From Cyclobacteriaceae bacterium (lineage in GTDB: Bacteria > Bacteroidota > Bacteroidia > Cytophagales > Cyclobacteriaceae): DNA of 64,000 nt. Each line of letters begins with the position of its first letter. The first letter of the stretch is position 1. The stretch lies in NCBI GenBank assembly GCA_028278225.1, contig JANQEU010000104.1:434001-498000 (forward strand), read 5' to 3'. The position numbers and the translations under genes were made by a program. Below are positions 52,925-63,300 of this stretch, in pieces. The notes under the pieces are model-generated. The model saw only the letters and a list, made by a program, of their open reading frames with translations, did not search any database and was not told the origin of the DNA.

Positions 52925-54628
52925 ATGATCACTTCCGGCTCACATACATTCAAATTGTTTACCAACGGGAAAGAGGTCAGTAATCTATATAATGTACAAT
53001 CTATCCATGTGAACCGTGAAATCAATCGGATCAGCTGGGCTCGTATCGTACTTAGCGATGGAGATATTTCCACCGGCCTATTCGAGGTTTGCGATGGTAT
53101 TGATTTCATACCTGGAACGCAGGTTCAGATCCATGCTGGATATGAAGGCAAAGAACAGTTGATTTTCAATGGTATCGTAGTGAAATTCGGAATAAAGAGC
53201 TTGATAAGAGGAATTACTTCTCTGGTGGTTGACTGTAAGGATGAAGCATACCGCATGACTCTGGAAAACCAAAATGCAATCCATTACAAACAAACCGATA
53301 GTAACCTGATCAGTACCCTGGCGAGCAAATACAATTTGAAGAACCAATTGCGGCCCACCAAAGTGTCACACGAAGCATTGGTCCAGTATCAGGTCTGCGA
53401 CTGGGAGTTTGCACTTAATCGTGCAGACCGAACGGGTCACTATCTGATCACAGACAATGGAACCCTCGTTATGGATCAACCCAACAACGGCCGACCTCCC
53501 AAGGCCGTTCTCATCTACGGAGAGGACATTATTGAATTCGAAACGGAACTGGAGAGTAGAAACCAATTTCCAGCCATTCAATATTCGACCTGGAATTCTA
53601 CGCAGCAGCAGTTAAGGGATGTGACGGGCCAAAAACCTACAGTGACGGAACAAGGGAATCTCCCATCGGACCAATTGGCGCAAGTCGGTCAGACTAAAGG
53701 ACCTTTAGAAACTGCTTCATATAGTATGGGAATAGCGGAGATGAAATCCTGGGCGGATGCTAAGTGGCAAAAAAGTCATCTAGGTAAAATCGTAGGCCGG
53801 ATCAAATGCCAGGGCCGATACGACATAAAACCAGGTGACTGGGTAACTCTGGAACGAATGGGTCTCAGATTCAATGGCAATGCTTTTATATCAGGCATAC
53901 GCCATGCCATCAAAATGGATCATTGGGAGACGGATATACAAATCGGCATGCCCAAAGAAGTACAAATGTTGTCCTTTCAGAAGGTTACTGAAGATGATAA
54001 TCAATTCCTGCCAGCTATTACTGGTCTGCATATTGGGCAAGTGACGCAATTGGCTGGGGATCCTAAAGGTGAGGAACGGATCAAAGTCAAGATCCCTGCA
54101 ATAGATCGACTAAGGGAAGGGATTTGGTCCAGACTAGGCACAATACCAGGAGCAGTTTTTCGACCCAACATTGGAGATGAGGTGATAATTGGTTTCATGC
54201 AGGACAATCCCTGCGAGGCGATCATACTGGGTGGATTATACAGCAGTGCCAAACCCACACCATTGCCAAATATGAGTAATTCAAATGCCACCAAGGGAAT
54301 GATCACAACAACAGGGCTCAGTATGGTCTTTGACGATGCGCAAGGTACCATTTTGATCCAGTCCCCAAATGGTGGAAAGATCATGATCAATGACAAGAGC
54401 AATTCCATCTTATTGAAAAATACGAATGGTCATTTCATGTTGGATAGTAAAGGGATTTCCATAAATACTAGCGGTGAAATCACCATCAACAGTGGGGGGA
54501 AAGTGGTGGTAAACGGTGCAGATATCAATCTAAATGCCATCGGCAGCTTCAATTGTAAGAACGCTCAGGCCAATCTTATGAGTGATGGAACAGCAATAAT
54601 TAACGGATCCATGGTACAAATCAATTAA
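52925..54628 (+). CDS. eCIS central spike, VgrG-like, locus 2
   Basis: A 567-residue protein with the gp27-like hub (FIPGTQVQIHAGYEGKEQLI, VVDCKDEAYRMTLENQNAI, QYQVCDWEFALNRADRTG), OB domain (VTQLAGDPKGEERIKVKIP, GIWSRLGTIPGAVFRPNIGD, EVIIGFMQDNPCEAIILGGL) and a shorter beta-needle ending NGSMVQIN. Same architecture as in locus 1. Confidence 0.93.
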   Translation: MITSGSHTFKLFTNGKEVSNLYNVQSIHVNREINRISWARIVLSDGDISTGLFEVCDGIDFIPGTQVQIHAGYEGKEQLIFNGIVVKFGIKSLIRGITSLVVDCKDEAYRMTLENQNAIHYKQTDSNLISTLASKYNLKNQLRPTKVSHEALVQYQVCDWEFALNRADRTGHYLITDNGTLVMDQPNNGRPPKAVLIYGEDIIEFETELESRNQFPAIQYSTWNSTQQQLRDVTGQKPTVTEQGNLPSDQLAQVGQTKGPLETASYSMGIAEMKSWADAKWQKSHLGKIVGRIKCQGRYDIKPGDWVTLERMGLRFNGNAFISGIRHAIKMDHWETDIQIGMPKEVQMLSFQKVTEDDNQFLPAITGLHIGQVTQLAGDPKGEERIKVKIPAIDRLREGIWSRLGTIPGAVFRPNIGDEVIIGFMQDNPCEAIILGGLYSSAKPTPLPNMSNSNATKGMITTTGLSMVFDDAQGTILIQSPNGGKIMINDKSNSILLKNTNGHFMLDSKGISINTSGEITINSGGKVVVNGADINLNAIGSFNCKNAQANLMSDGTAIINGSMVQIN

Positions 54629-54633
54629 TAGTT

Positions 54634-54909
54634 ATGCCTCCCGCATTAAGAGTTGGCGATACATCCAATCACGGTGGTGCCGTGATGGGTCCCGGTGTAC
54701 CTTCTGTGGTGTTGGAAGGTAAGGTGGCTGCTGTAGCTCAAGACCGGCACATGTGTGCCATCCCTCCTCCCCATGCACCTGCATCCAGTCCATTTATGGT
54801 TGGGAGTAGCACGGTACTCATTGGTGGAAAACCGGCACTAAGAGTAGGTGATCCTTGTGGCTGTGGTGCTTCAGGCGCGATTGGTGCAAGTACTGTTTTA
54901 ATTGGATAA
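54634..54909 (+). CDS. eCIS PAAR-repeat spike tip, locus 2
   Basis: A 91-residue protein: MPPALRVGDTSNHGGAV, a His/Cys segment (DRHMCAIPPPHAP) and STVLIGGKPALRVGDPCGCG. It differs from the locus 1 tip in having a longer middle loop with more histidines and cysteines, but retains the PAAR pattern. Confidence 0.92.
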   Translation: MPPALRVGDTSNHGGAVMGPGVPSVVLEGKVAAVAQDRHMCAIPPPHAPASSPFMVGSSTVLIGGKPALRVGDPCGCGASGAIGASTVLIG

Positions 54910-54915
54910 TGCAAT

Positions 54916-55326
54916 ATGGAAAAGGAAAATTCTTTTTTAGGCAAAGGATGGCAATTTCCCCCTTCATTTCGAGGAGAGCACAAAGAAGTGGAAATGACCA
55001 CTGATCAGGAGGACATCGAAAAGAGTCTGGAGATCCTATTGTCCACTGATATCGGGGAGCGTTTCTTACAACCCGGTTACGGATGCTCCCTCTCCAATCT
55101 CATTTTCGACGCCCAGGATGCTTCCATACCCTATATAGAAGACCTGATCAGGGATGCCATAATATTCCATGAACCGAGAATTGAATTGGAAGAGGTCACG
55201 GTCAATGCTAACGAAGTGGAGGGCAGACTTGATATCTCCATTGGATACGAAATAGTGGGCACGAATACCCGGTACAACTATGTTTATCCATTTTACATTA
55301 AGGAAGGAACCCATATCATCGCATGA
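54916..55326 (+). CDS. eCIS baseplate gp25-like protein, locus 2
   Basis: A 136-residue protein: NSFLGKGWQFPPSFRGEHKE, EKSLEILLSTDIGERFLQPG, YGCSLSNLIF and EPRIELEEVTVNANEVEG. Overlaps the Afp11-like gene by ATGA. Close counterpart of 38869-39282. Confidence 0.93.
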   Translation: MEKENSFLGKGWQFPPSFRGEHKEVEMTTDQEDIEKSLEILLSTDIGERFLQPGYGCSLSNLIFDAQDASIPYIEDLIRDAIIFHEPRIELEEVTVNANEVEGRLDISIGYEIVGTNTRYNYVYPFYIKEGTHIIA

Positions 55327-58300
55327 TCGAAGGAAATCACATACGGGTTCCCCTAAAAAGAAATGGTACCAGCCAAAGAAACAGGCCATTATCATTCCTT
55401 GATCCCGATCATATCAAAATCGATGACAGGGGGCCAAAGGAATTTCTTGAATTGGCCAAAAAAATAGCAAAGGGTATACGGTTTTACCATCAGGAAGATC
55501 CATCAATAGTTGACGATTGGGAAGCTTTTTTTCAACAAAATGAAAACATGGGACAGTCCCATCCCCCTCATTATGCGCTGTTTCTGGCATTCCTGGAGTT
55601 GTTTCAACTGAGCATTAATAACCTTAACACTATTACTAAACGACACCTGGACTACTTCTATGAGCAGGTCCTGCACTTCAGAAAAAATCCGGCGGTTCCT
55701 GATAGGGTCCATGTGGTATTGGAATTGGCCAGAAATATTGATCGGCATCTTCTGAGATCAGGAGCATTATTTAATGCTGGAAAGGACTCGGAAAATAAAC
55801 CACTTCATTATCGCCTGCTTTCTGATACACTATTTACCAAAGCAAAATTGACCTCAATCAAGCAATTGCATTTTCCCAGTGAAAAAGTTACAGTTATGAG
55901 CATTGATAATGAGGAGGAAAAAGTGGATTTGAAAGAAGTGACAAGCTTTTTGGGGCAGACCATTACGGAAAATGCGGAGAAAGACCTCGCTGTAATTGAT
56001 CCCTGGGCGCCGTTTGGCGATGAATCTCTTACAAAATTAGGAATTGGCTGGGCCATTGCTTCTCCTGTACTTCTGATGAAAGAGGGTACCCGCAAAGTGG
56101 ATTTCACCATCACCGGAAATTATACGGGAGAAGACGAAAGGTTGGATAGGTTTGAATTGACGAATGATGATCTTCTGCTCTCGTTTAGTACGGAAGAAGG
56201 GTGGTTCTCAATCCCTTTAGAATCTGAAATAATCGTCACTGGCGGGCAGGGCGAAGAGAATATTGTTATTCAATTTAATTGCGAAATCCCCTCAACCGTT
56301 CCGGCGATCACAGCCTTAGCCAATCGGGAAGAAGGAGATCAAATTATCTCTGAATGGCCCATGGCTAAAATGCTACTCAACCCGGAGAGTAAAGCATTCC
56401 CTTACGACATTTTACGTCAGATAGAATTGATCGATATAAAACTCAAGGTGCAGGTTGAAGGTGTCCGGGATCTGTTGCTGCAAAACGATCAATTCTTGCT
56501 GGATGCCGGCAGACCCTTCGAACCTTTCGGCAGGGAGGCACCCAAAGGTGCTAATTTCTACATCGGAAGTACCGAAGTCTTTCAAAAGTCCCTTAAGCGA
56601 ATTACCCTTCAATTACATTGGCATACCCCTCCCGCATCTGATCTTGGTAAATATTTCGAATCTTACAAGGACACAACCAGACAGAATAAGTCCTTCACTG
56701 CCAGCGTGGAATTGCTTGATGATGGCAGATGGAAATCGCTGACTGGTCCCGGGGAATCCCTCAGATTATTTACCAACGACCTCACCCTCCCGGTTGCGAT
56801 CGGAATTCGGACGGAAGGAGAATCCCTGCCAGACGAAAATTTTAGTATCGAAGCCGCTGGTTTGGAAAGGGATAGAGATGCCTCTTTACAAGTTCCGGAA
56901 AAGTACGATATCTCATCGCAAAGAGGATTCATGCGACTTAGACTGGATGGCAGTGATTTTGGCCACCGGACATACCCCATGTTATTGAATGATACCATTG
57001 TTAAAAACACACAGGGCGCAGGCTTACCACTGCCGAATGAACCGTACACGCCGGTGCTGGCTGGGATCAGTCTCAACTATGAGACGGAACATGTGATCAG
57101 TCACAATGAGACCATCGATCAAATATTTCACATTCACCCCTTTGGTTGGAGCAGGCATGATTATTACGAAGATACCCCACGTCTACTTCCGCAATATGAT
57201 GGAGAAGGCAGCCTGTACCTTGGATTTTCTGATGTTTCCCTGCCGCAGGAATTGTCTCTCCTCTTCCAGGTCGTCGAAGGGAGCGCAGATCCCGATGTGA
57301 CGGTCCCGGAGATTGAGTGGTCCTATCTTCAGGATAATACCTGGACGATTTTCAAGGACACGGAGATTTTGTCCGACCGCACACATCATCTCAACCGTTC
57401 GGGTATCATCACCTTTTCAATTCCAGCATTGAAAAGCACTGCCAATACAATCCTACCAGTGGGGTATTTCTGGATCCGCGGAAAAACCGTGAACAATGCA
57501 TCAGGAACTTGCAAAGTTCTTGACATCCGAACTCAGGCAGCTCCGGTTGTATTGGTATATCAGGACAATGCAGCTGATCATCTGGGCCATCCATTGCCTC
57601 CGGGATCCATATCAGATCTGGTGGATTCCGATTCCCGCATCAAGGAAGTTTTGCAACCCTATCCTTCGTTTGGAGGAAAAAGTCAGGAACGAGCCCAACA
57701 ATTTTACACGAGGATCAGTGAACGGATCAGTCATAAGGGGCGCGCATTAAGCATTTGGGATTATGAACGACTGATCCTGGAGCAATTTCCCTCGCTCTAC
57801 AAAGTCAAATGCTTCAAACACAGCAGTTTCAAGGAAGGGTATCAACCGGGTACCATTCTGGTTGTTCCCATCCCGGATATTCGTAATAACAGGAGGATCC
57901 ATCCCTTCAAGCCCTTGACGAGCCTCAACCAAATGGAGGAAATACATGAGTTTGCAAGGGATATAGCTCCTCCATCCGCAGCCATTGATGTTCACAACGG
58001 CTTGTTTGAAGAGGTCGAGGTCAGCTTCATGGTCAAGTTCAGGGAAGGGGCCCATGCAGGATTCAACAAAACCCACTTGATCGAGGAGATCCATCGATTT
58101 CTTTCACCATGGGCGTTCGACGAAGGGGAGGACATCACATTTGGTAGTTCGATCTACAAATCCTCCATCTTGAATTTTGTAGAAGAACGTCCTTACGTAG
58201 ATTTCGTCACTTTCTTCACCATGAATCAAAGGGATGAACATGGAAATCAGAAGCTCAATATTGAGGAAGCTGTTGCATCATCCCCACTTTCCATATTAGT

Positions 58301-58409
58301 TTCTGCAACCACACATGACATCCGAGTAGTTAGGGATGAATCGACCATCTGTGCAGATGGTATCGGGCATATGATCGTAGAAAAAACATTCACTCAAATC
58401 AAAGGTTAA
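55323..58409 (+). CDS. eCIS baseplate protein (Afp11-like), locus 2
   Basis: A 1028-residue baseplate J-type protein: ISERISHKGRALSIWDYERL, FPSLYKVKCFKHSSF, FLSPWAFDEGEDITFGSSIY and PFGREAPKGANFYIGSTEVF, all in the same order as in locus 1. It lacks the Lys/Glu-rich insertion of the locus 1 protein. Coupled to gp25 upstream, and 1 base before the first collar fibre. Confidence 0.9.
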   Translation: MIEGNHIRVPLKRNGTSQRNRPLSFLDPDHIKIDDRGPKEFLELAKKIAKGIRFYHQEDPSIVDDWEAFFQQNENMGQSHPPHYALFLAFLELFQLSINNLNTITKRHLDYFYEQVLHFRKNPAVPDRVHVVLELARNIDRHLLRSGALFNAGKDSENKPLHYRLLSDTLFTKAKLTSIKQLHFPSEKVTVMSIDNEEEKVDLKEVTSFLGQTITENAEKDLAVIDPWAPFGDESLTKLGIGWAIASPVLLMKEGTRKVDFTITGNYTGEDERLDRFELTNDDLLLSFSTEEGWFSIPLESEIIVTGGQGEENIVIQFNCEIPSTVPAITALANREEGDQIISEWPMAKMLLNPESKAFPYDILRQIELIDIKLKVQVEGVRDLLLQNDQFLLDAGRPFEPFGREAPKGANFYIGSTEVFQKSLKRITLQLHWHTPPASDLGKYFESYKDTTRQNKSFTASVELLDDGRWKSLTGPGESLRLFTNDLTLPVAIGIRTEGESLPDENFSIEAAGLERDRDASLQVPEKYDISSQRGFMRLRLDGSDFGHRTYPMLLNDTIVKNTQGAGLPLPNEPYTPVLAGISLNYETEHVISHNETIDQIFHIHPFGWSRHDYYEDTPRLLPQYDGEGSLYLGFSDVSLPQELSLLFQVVEGSADPDVTVPEIEWSYLQDNTWTIFKDTEILSDRTHHLNRSGIITFSIPALKSTANTILPVGYFWIRGKTVNNASGTCKVLDIRTQAAPVVLVYQDNAADHLGHPLPPGSISDLVDSDSRIKEVLQPYPSFGGKSQERAQQFYTRISERISHKGRALSIWDYERLILEQFPSLYKVKCFKHSSFKEGYQPGTILVVPIPDIRNNRRIHPFKPLTSLNQMEEIHEFARDIAPPSAAIDVHNGLFEEVEVSFMVKFREGAHAGFNKTHLIEEIHRFLSPWAFDEGEDITFGSSIYKSSILNFVEERPYVDFVTFFTMNQRDEHGNQKLNIEEAVASSPLSILVSATTHDIRVVRDESTICADGIGHMIVEKTFTQIKG

Positions 58410-58410
58410 C

Positions 58411-59304
58411 ATGAGTCAAAAATCCAGATCAGTACTCAAAGAATATTTTGAAGCGGGTAAGATACCCACCGAAGATCAATGCTCGGACCTTATTGATTCT
58501 TCACTGAATAAATTGGATGACCAGGTCTATGTAAAAACCGTCGGTTCTGGGAAGGGAGCAAAAAAGCGCTTAGGCGTTGGGGAAGCCAATCCGGATGCAC
58601 GGTTACATGTGTCCGGGGATCTTAAGCTGGAAAATGGCGTGACAGTCAATGAGATTGCGGATGAAGTTACCGATGAAGCAGAGAATGATGGGCAAGCATT
58701 GGCTACTGTAAAAGCATTACGAGAATTGATTTCGGAACATTTGGTCGGATCTATAATGCCCTTCGCAAGGGAATTGGTTCCTCCAGGATGGGTGGAATGT
58801 GATGGTAGAACCATCGATACTAATTTAGAAAAAGACAAGAAATTCCGAAGGTTGTATGAAATGATAAGTGAAAATTTCAAAAATGAACTTGGTGATGGGA
58901 TATTCAAATTACCCGATTTGAGAGGTTTATTCGTTAGAGGCTGGGACGGTAGTAAGGCTATGGAGAAAGAAATTGAATCAGGAAATAAAGACCTCAAATC
59001 ACATTTGGGAATCGATGGAGATGCCAATGAGAGGAAGAGTTGGAACAAGGGGAAAAAAGTTGGAAATAAGATAGGATCCTATCAAGATGATGCTTTTCAA
59101 GGACACAAGCATAGTGGTTTTCATCGTACCGATGGTCCATATGCAGCACGGGGAGGATCACGGTATAACATATTTGGCTATCCTCATCACCTTCCTGATA
59201 ATCACCAAACTAGTGACCCTGTTTCAGATGGAAGAAGTCATCCACGAACTGCTGCCGAAACTCGTCCTCGGAATATCGCGCTAATGTATTGCATCAAATT
59301 TTAA
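58411..59304 (+). CDS. eCIS collar-type tail fibre, first copy
   Basis: A 297-residue fibre with the shared anchor (RSVLKEYFEAGKIPTEDQCS) and the collar domain (GSIMPFARELVPPGWVECDG, FKLPDLRGLFVRGWDGSKA, ETRPRNIALMYCIKF). It lacks the long repeats of the locus 1 collar fibre. A second, similar gene lies 144 bases downstream. Confidence 0.88.
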   Translation: MSQKSRSVLKEYFEAGKIPTEDQCSDLIDSSLNKLDDQVYVKTVGSGKGAKKRLGVGEANPDARLHVSGDLKLENGVTVNEIADEVTDEAENDGQALATVKALRELISEHLVGSIMPFARELVPPGWVECDGRTIDTNLEKDKKFRRLYEMISENFKNELGDGIFKLPDLRGLFVRGWDGSKAMEKEIESGNKDLKSHLGIDGDANERKSWNKGKKVGNKIGSYQDDAFQGHKHSGFHRTDGPYAARGGSRYNIFGYPHHLPDNHQTSDPVSDGRSHPRTAAETRPRNIALMYCIKF

Positions 59305-59448
59305 CATATGTATATGGTCCGAGAGAAAAAGAGCATAATGCGCAAAAACTCAAGTCCATTATTACAGTGATTGTTGGATAAACAAGTGAATTACAAATTC
59401 ATCCCAAAAGATACAGACCGGAACTGAATTAACTAATCAAAGTTTAGA
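59305..59448. other. Gap between tandem collar fibres
   Basis: A 144-base non-coding spacer in an otherwise tightly packed operon. It has no clear promoter box or terminator. It may be the scar of the gene duplication. Confidence 0.4.
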
Positions 59449-60324
59449 ATGAGCCAAAAAGCGAGATCCGTATTGAAAGAATATTTTGAAGCTGGCAAAA
59501 TCCCAACAGAGGATCAATTTGCTGATCTTATTGATTCTTCTCTGAATAAATCGGACGATCAGGTCTATGTGAAAACAGTGGGTTCAGGCAAGGAATTGAA
59601 AAAGCAATTGGGTATAGGGGAAGCCAATCCAGATGCCAGATTACATATCTCCGGTGGTATCAAATTGGAGAATGGCACCGCGGTTAATGAGATTGTAGAT
59701 GATATTACTTCTGTAAGCGAAAATGATCGTAATGCAGTGCCTACCGTATGGGCATTACGGGAATTAATTTCTGACCACCTAGTAGGATCCGTTACGGCAT
59801 TTGCCACTGACGAAGTCCCCCCAGGCTGGGTCGAGTGTGATGGAAGATTGATCGATTTGAATTTGTCCGAAAATGCAAAGTTCCAAAAATTATTCAGTCG
59901 AATCGGATCAAAATTTGGTCGGGACAAGAAGAATAAAAACAGTTTCAGGTTGCCTGATCTCAGAGGAGAATTTATTAGGGGATGGGACGGTAGCAAATTT
60001 TTGGAATCAGAAGGTGAGTCTGGACATAAAGGGATAGATGGAGATAGTCCATCAAGATTTGATATTTCTGGTAAGCAAATTGGAAATGTTATTGGTTCTT
60101 ATCAGGATGATGCATTGCAAGGGCATGGTCATTCTGGCATTCATTTACATGGGGATCCAAATGCGAAATGGAGTGATCCTTGCTATGGATCCCTCGGATC
60201 TGGGAGAACTTATCCCGACAACTATGCAGTTACACATTTTGTCTCCGATGGAAGAGGTACACCTCGAACTGCTGGTGAGACCCGTCCCCGAAATATAGCC
60301 CTCATGTATTGTATCAAGTATTAG
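59449..60324 (+). CDS. eCIS collar-type tail fibre, second copy
   Basis: A 291-residue paralogue of the preceding fibre. The N-terminal 100 residues are almost the same (ARSVLKEYFEAGKIPTEDQF, GIGEANPDARLHISGGIKLE). The collar domain keeps its frame motifs (PPGWVECDGRLID, FRLPDLRGEFIRGWDGSK, RPRNIALMYCIKY) but the segment between (HSGIHLHGDPNAKWSDPCYG) has diverged. This is the pattern of duplication followed by change in the receptor-facing loops. Confidence 0.88.
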   Translation: MSQKARSVLKEYFEAGKIPTEDQFADLIDSSLNKSDDQVYVKTVGSGKELKKQLGIGEANPDARLHISGGIKLENGTAVNEIVDDITSVSENDRNAVPTVWALRELISDHLVGSVTAFATDEVPPGWVECDGRLIDLNLSENAKFQKLFSRIGSKFGRDKKNKNSFRLPDLRGEFIRGWDGSKFLESEGESGHKGIDGDSPSRFDISGKQIGNVIGSYQDDALQGHGHSGIHLHGDPNAKWSDPCYGSLGSGRTYPDNYAVTHFVSDGRGTPRTAGETRPRNIALMYCIKY

Positions 60325-60328
60325 TTAG

Positions 60329-63300
60329 ATGGTCATGATCTCTAAAGAACCAGCAGAAGGTATTCCGGTAATCGATTTTGAAGATGATCGAAGGCTGGAC
60401 TTTGACCAACTTCGAAAAGAGGGGATCAAACACCTGGAACAGCTAGCCGGCAAGACCTGGACCGATTACAACTCCCATGATCCTGGCATCACCATCCTGG
60501 AACAACTTTGTTATGCCCTCCTGGATCTGAATTATCGTACCTCCTTTCCTATGGAGGACATTGTTGGCAATCGGGATCAACCATTGCCGTCACCACACGA
60601 ATTGTTGCCCTCACATCCCATCACTGTTGCTGATTACCGGAAGCTGCTACTGGACTGTGAGGGTGTCAAAAATGCTTCGGTGGTTCCTGTTACCAATCCG
60701 GGGTTCCACATCTTCCACGATCAGGCGAATCAATCATTAACCCATCTACCCCCGGACGATGACTCAGATCAAAAAGTGCCTTTGAAACTTAGTGGGTTAT
60801 TCAAGGTGCTTTTGGAGTTGGAAGCACACCCTAAACTCGGTGATCTAAACGAAAACCGGCATTACAGGAAATTCAACAACGGAACCATTCTCGAAGTAGA
60901 ATTTCCCCGATGGGACGATCCGGAAGTCGATTGGAGCCATCCTTCTCTCCTTCCGGAATCTATACGATCAATCGTAAATCACCAGGAGAAAAGTACCATT
61001 ATATACAAATCATGGGATACCATTCCCAGGTATGTGATCGACCTGTTACAAAAGGAAGAAAATGGGCAGCCTTCAATGCTGGACCTCTATCATGCCAAGG
61101 TTGAAAAATGCCATGAGATCCGGGATAGGGTGATCCGCAAGCTCCATCAACATCGAAACCTGTGCGAAGATTTCGTTTCTGTAGAGGCTGTTAAAATCGA
61201 GGAAATCGGGTTGGTGGCCGACATTGAGGTCGAAGGTGAAGTGGATATGAAGGTACTCCTGACGGAAATCTTTTACCATGTCAATCATTTTCTCTCTCCT
61301 CCGGTCACCTTTCAATCGGCGGCCAACTATTTGAAAAATGGTGTTCCGATCGAAAGGATATATTCCGGTACCCTGTTGGAACATGGTGTTTTGCTAGATG
61401 AAGACCTTTCCACGATCAAAGAAGCCGTTCACATTTCGGACCTGGTCAATATCATTTCCGATCTGGGGGGTGTGCGTGCCATCCGCAGCCTGGATGTATC
61501 CAGTTATCCGGGAGGGGTATTGCTCAGGGGAGGTCAAAGGTGGTGCATTCCATTGAATACCTCTGGGAATTACACCCCAAGGATTGCCCCACACAAATGC
61601 CACATCACCTTTTATAAGAATGACATGGCCTATAAGGTGGAAATAGTTGACATTATCGATCGGTATAATGCGCGTAATGCAGCACACCGAAAATGGGACG
61701 CTTCAATGTTCAATCAGACCTTGCCCTACCCTACCGGATCTTTCCACGAATTGGCTGATTATGTAACCATTCAAAATGATTTCCCTCAGAACTACGGCAT
61801 CGGAGAACTGGGACTTCCGGGCTCCGCAACCGAATTAAGACAAACTCAAGCCCTACAGTTAAAAGGATACCTGCTCTTGTTCGAGCAATTGATGGCCAAT
61901 TACCTGGCTCAACTGGCCCATACCGGTGATCTGTTGAATCCCCAGGAAGGGCATCACCAAACCCTTTATCATCAATTGTTGCAGGACATTCCGGACATTT
62001 CAGCCCTCTATGATGAATCGATGATCTCAAACACCCTGAAGGAACCAGAGGACGCATATCTCCTTCGCAAAAACAGATTTCTCAACCACCTGCTGGCCAG
62101 ACTGGGCATGGATCTTGAGGACCAGGCCATACTCAATAGTGGATTGGAAGGAGACAAACCGGTAGATCAGGTGATCGCTGACAAACTCGCTTTACTCCGA
62201 AACTACCGGGATTTGAGTGCCAATCGCTCGCACGCCTTCAATTACACACATCAAGATGAATTGTGGGACACGAGCAATGTATCGGGGCTGGAAAAAAGGA
62301 TCCGCGCACTACTTGGGATCAAAGATCCTCAAAGAAGAAGTCTGTCCAATTTGGGTAAAAACAAGGGCAATGAAGGATTTCACATAATTGAGAACATATT
62401 GCTCCTTCCGGCACGATTATCTGACCAAGACGGAAATCCGTTAGAGCTCCAATTCCCAAAGATCTTCTCTGATCCGCGATGCTCAGACCATCCATGGAAG
62501 GAAGATCCTTATTCCGCTATCATCACCTTCATATTACCCAATTGGATCGGACGATTCGCAGATCCTAGGTTTCAAAGTTATTTTGAACGAACGGCTCATA
62601 TGGAGAGCCCGGCCCATATTACACTACTCTTTCATTGGGTGGATAGAAAAGACATGAAAAAATTCGAGGCGGCCTACCATCCATGGCTGGAATCCAGGTT
62701 TGACTTTGAAATGGACCGGACGAAACAAGCCTCAGATCTGAATGAGATCATTACGGTGTTGAATAGTTTTTATCAAACCGAATCCTTCGAATCCCCCAAA
62801 AATCCCATCACCAACGAAAAATCATATGAAATACTGGAAGAGAATCCTAATTGGGAAATCCCTGATCTTGATACAGGTGTTCCGCATTGGATATATCATG
62901 ATGATCACTTCATTCGACAAACCCGCTACATTGGACATTGTAGACGTAAAAGCCTGGGAGAAGGAACAATAGTGTTGTTTCATCAACTTATGACACAGAT
63001 TTCTGAAGCCCTGGAAGTCCAGTTAATTATGGATACAGATCCATATGCAGAGGCTGGTATGGTATTCCTATGGCAGTCCAGAGAAGACTACTGGCAGTTC
63101 TTGTATCGCAATCACCATAGGACTGCCATCATCACTCATGTGGTGGAGGGCCAGGTAGAACAGGTGCTCGAAAATAAGGTAATTGATTTAAAAGGAAAAT
63201 CGATCCTGTTCCGGATGGAGCGATTCAAAGGACATATTCGGTTCAAACAAAGTAGTCCTCACACGGTAGGTAGTGAATTTCTACTGAATATTCCGGACAC

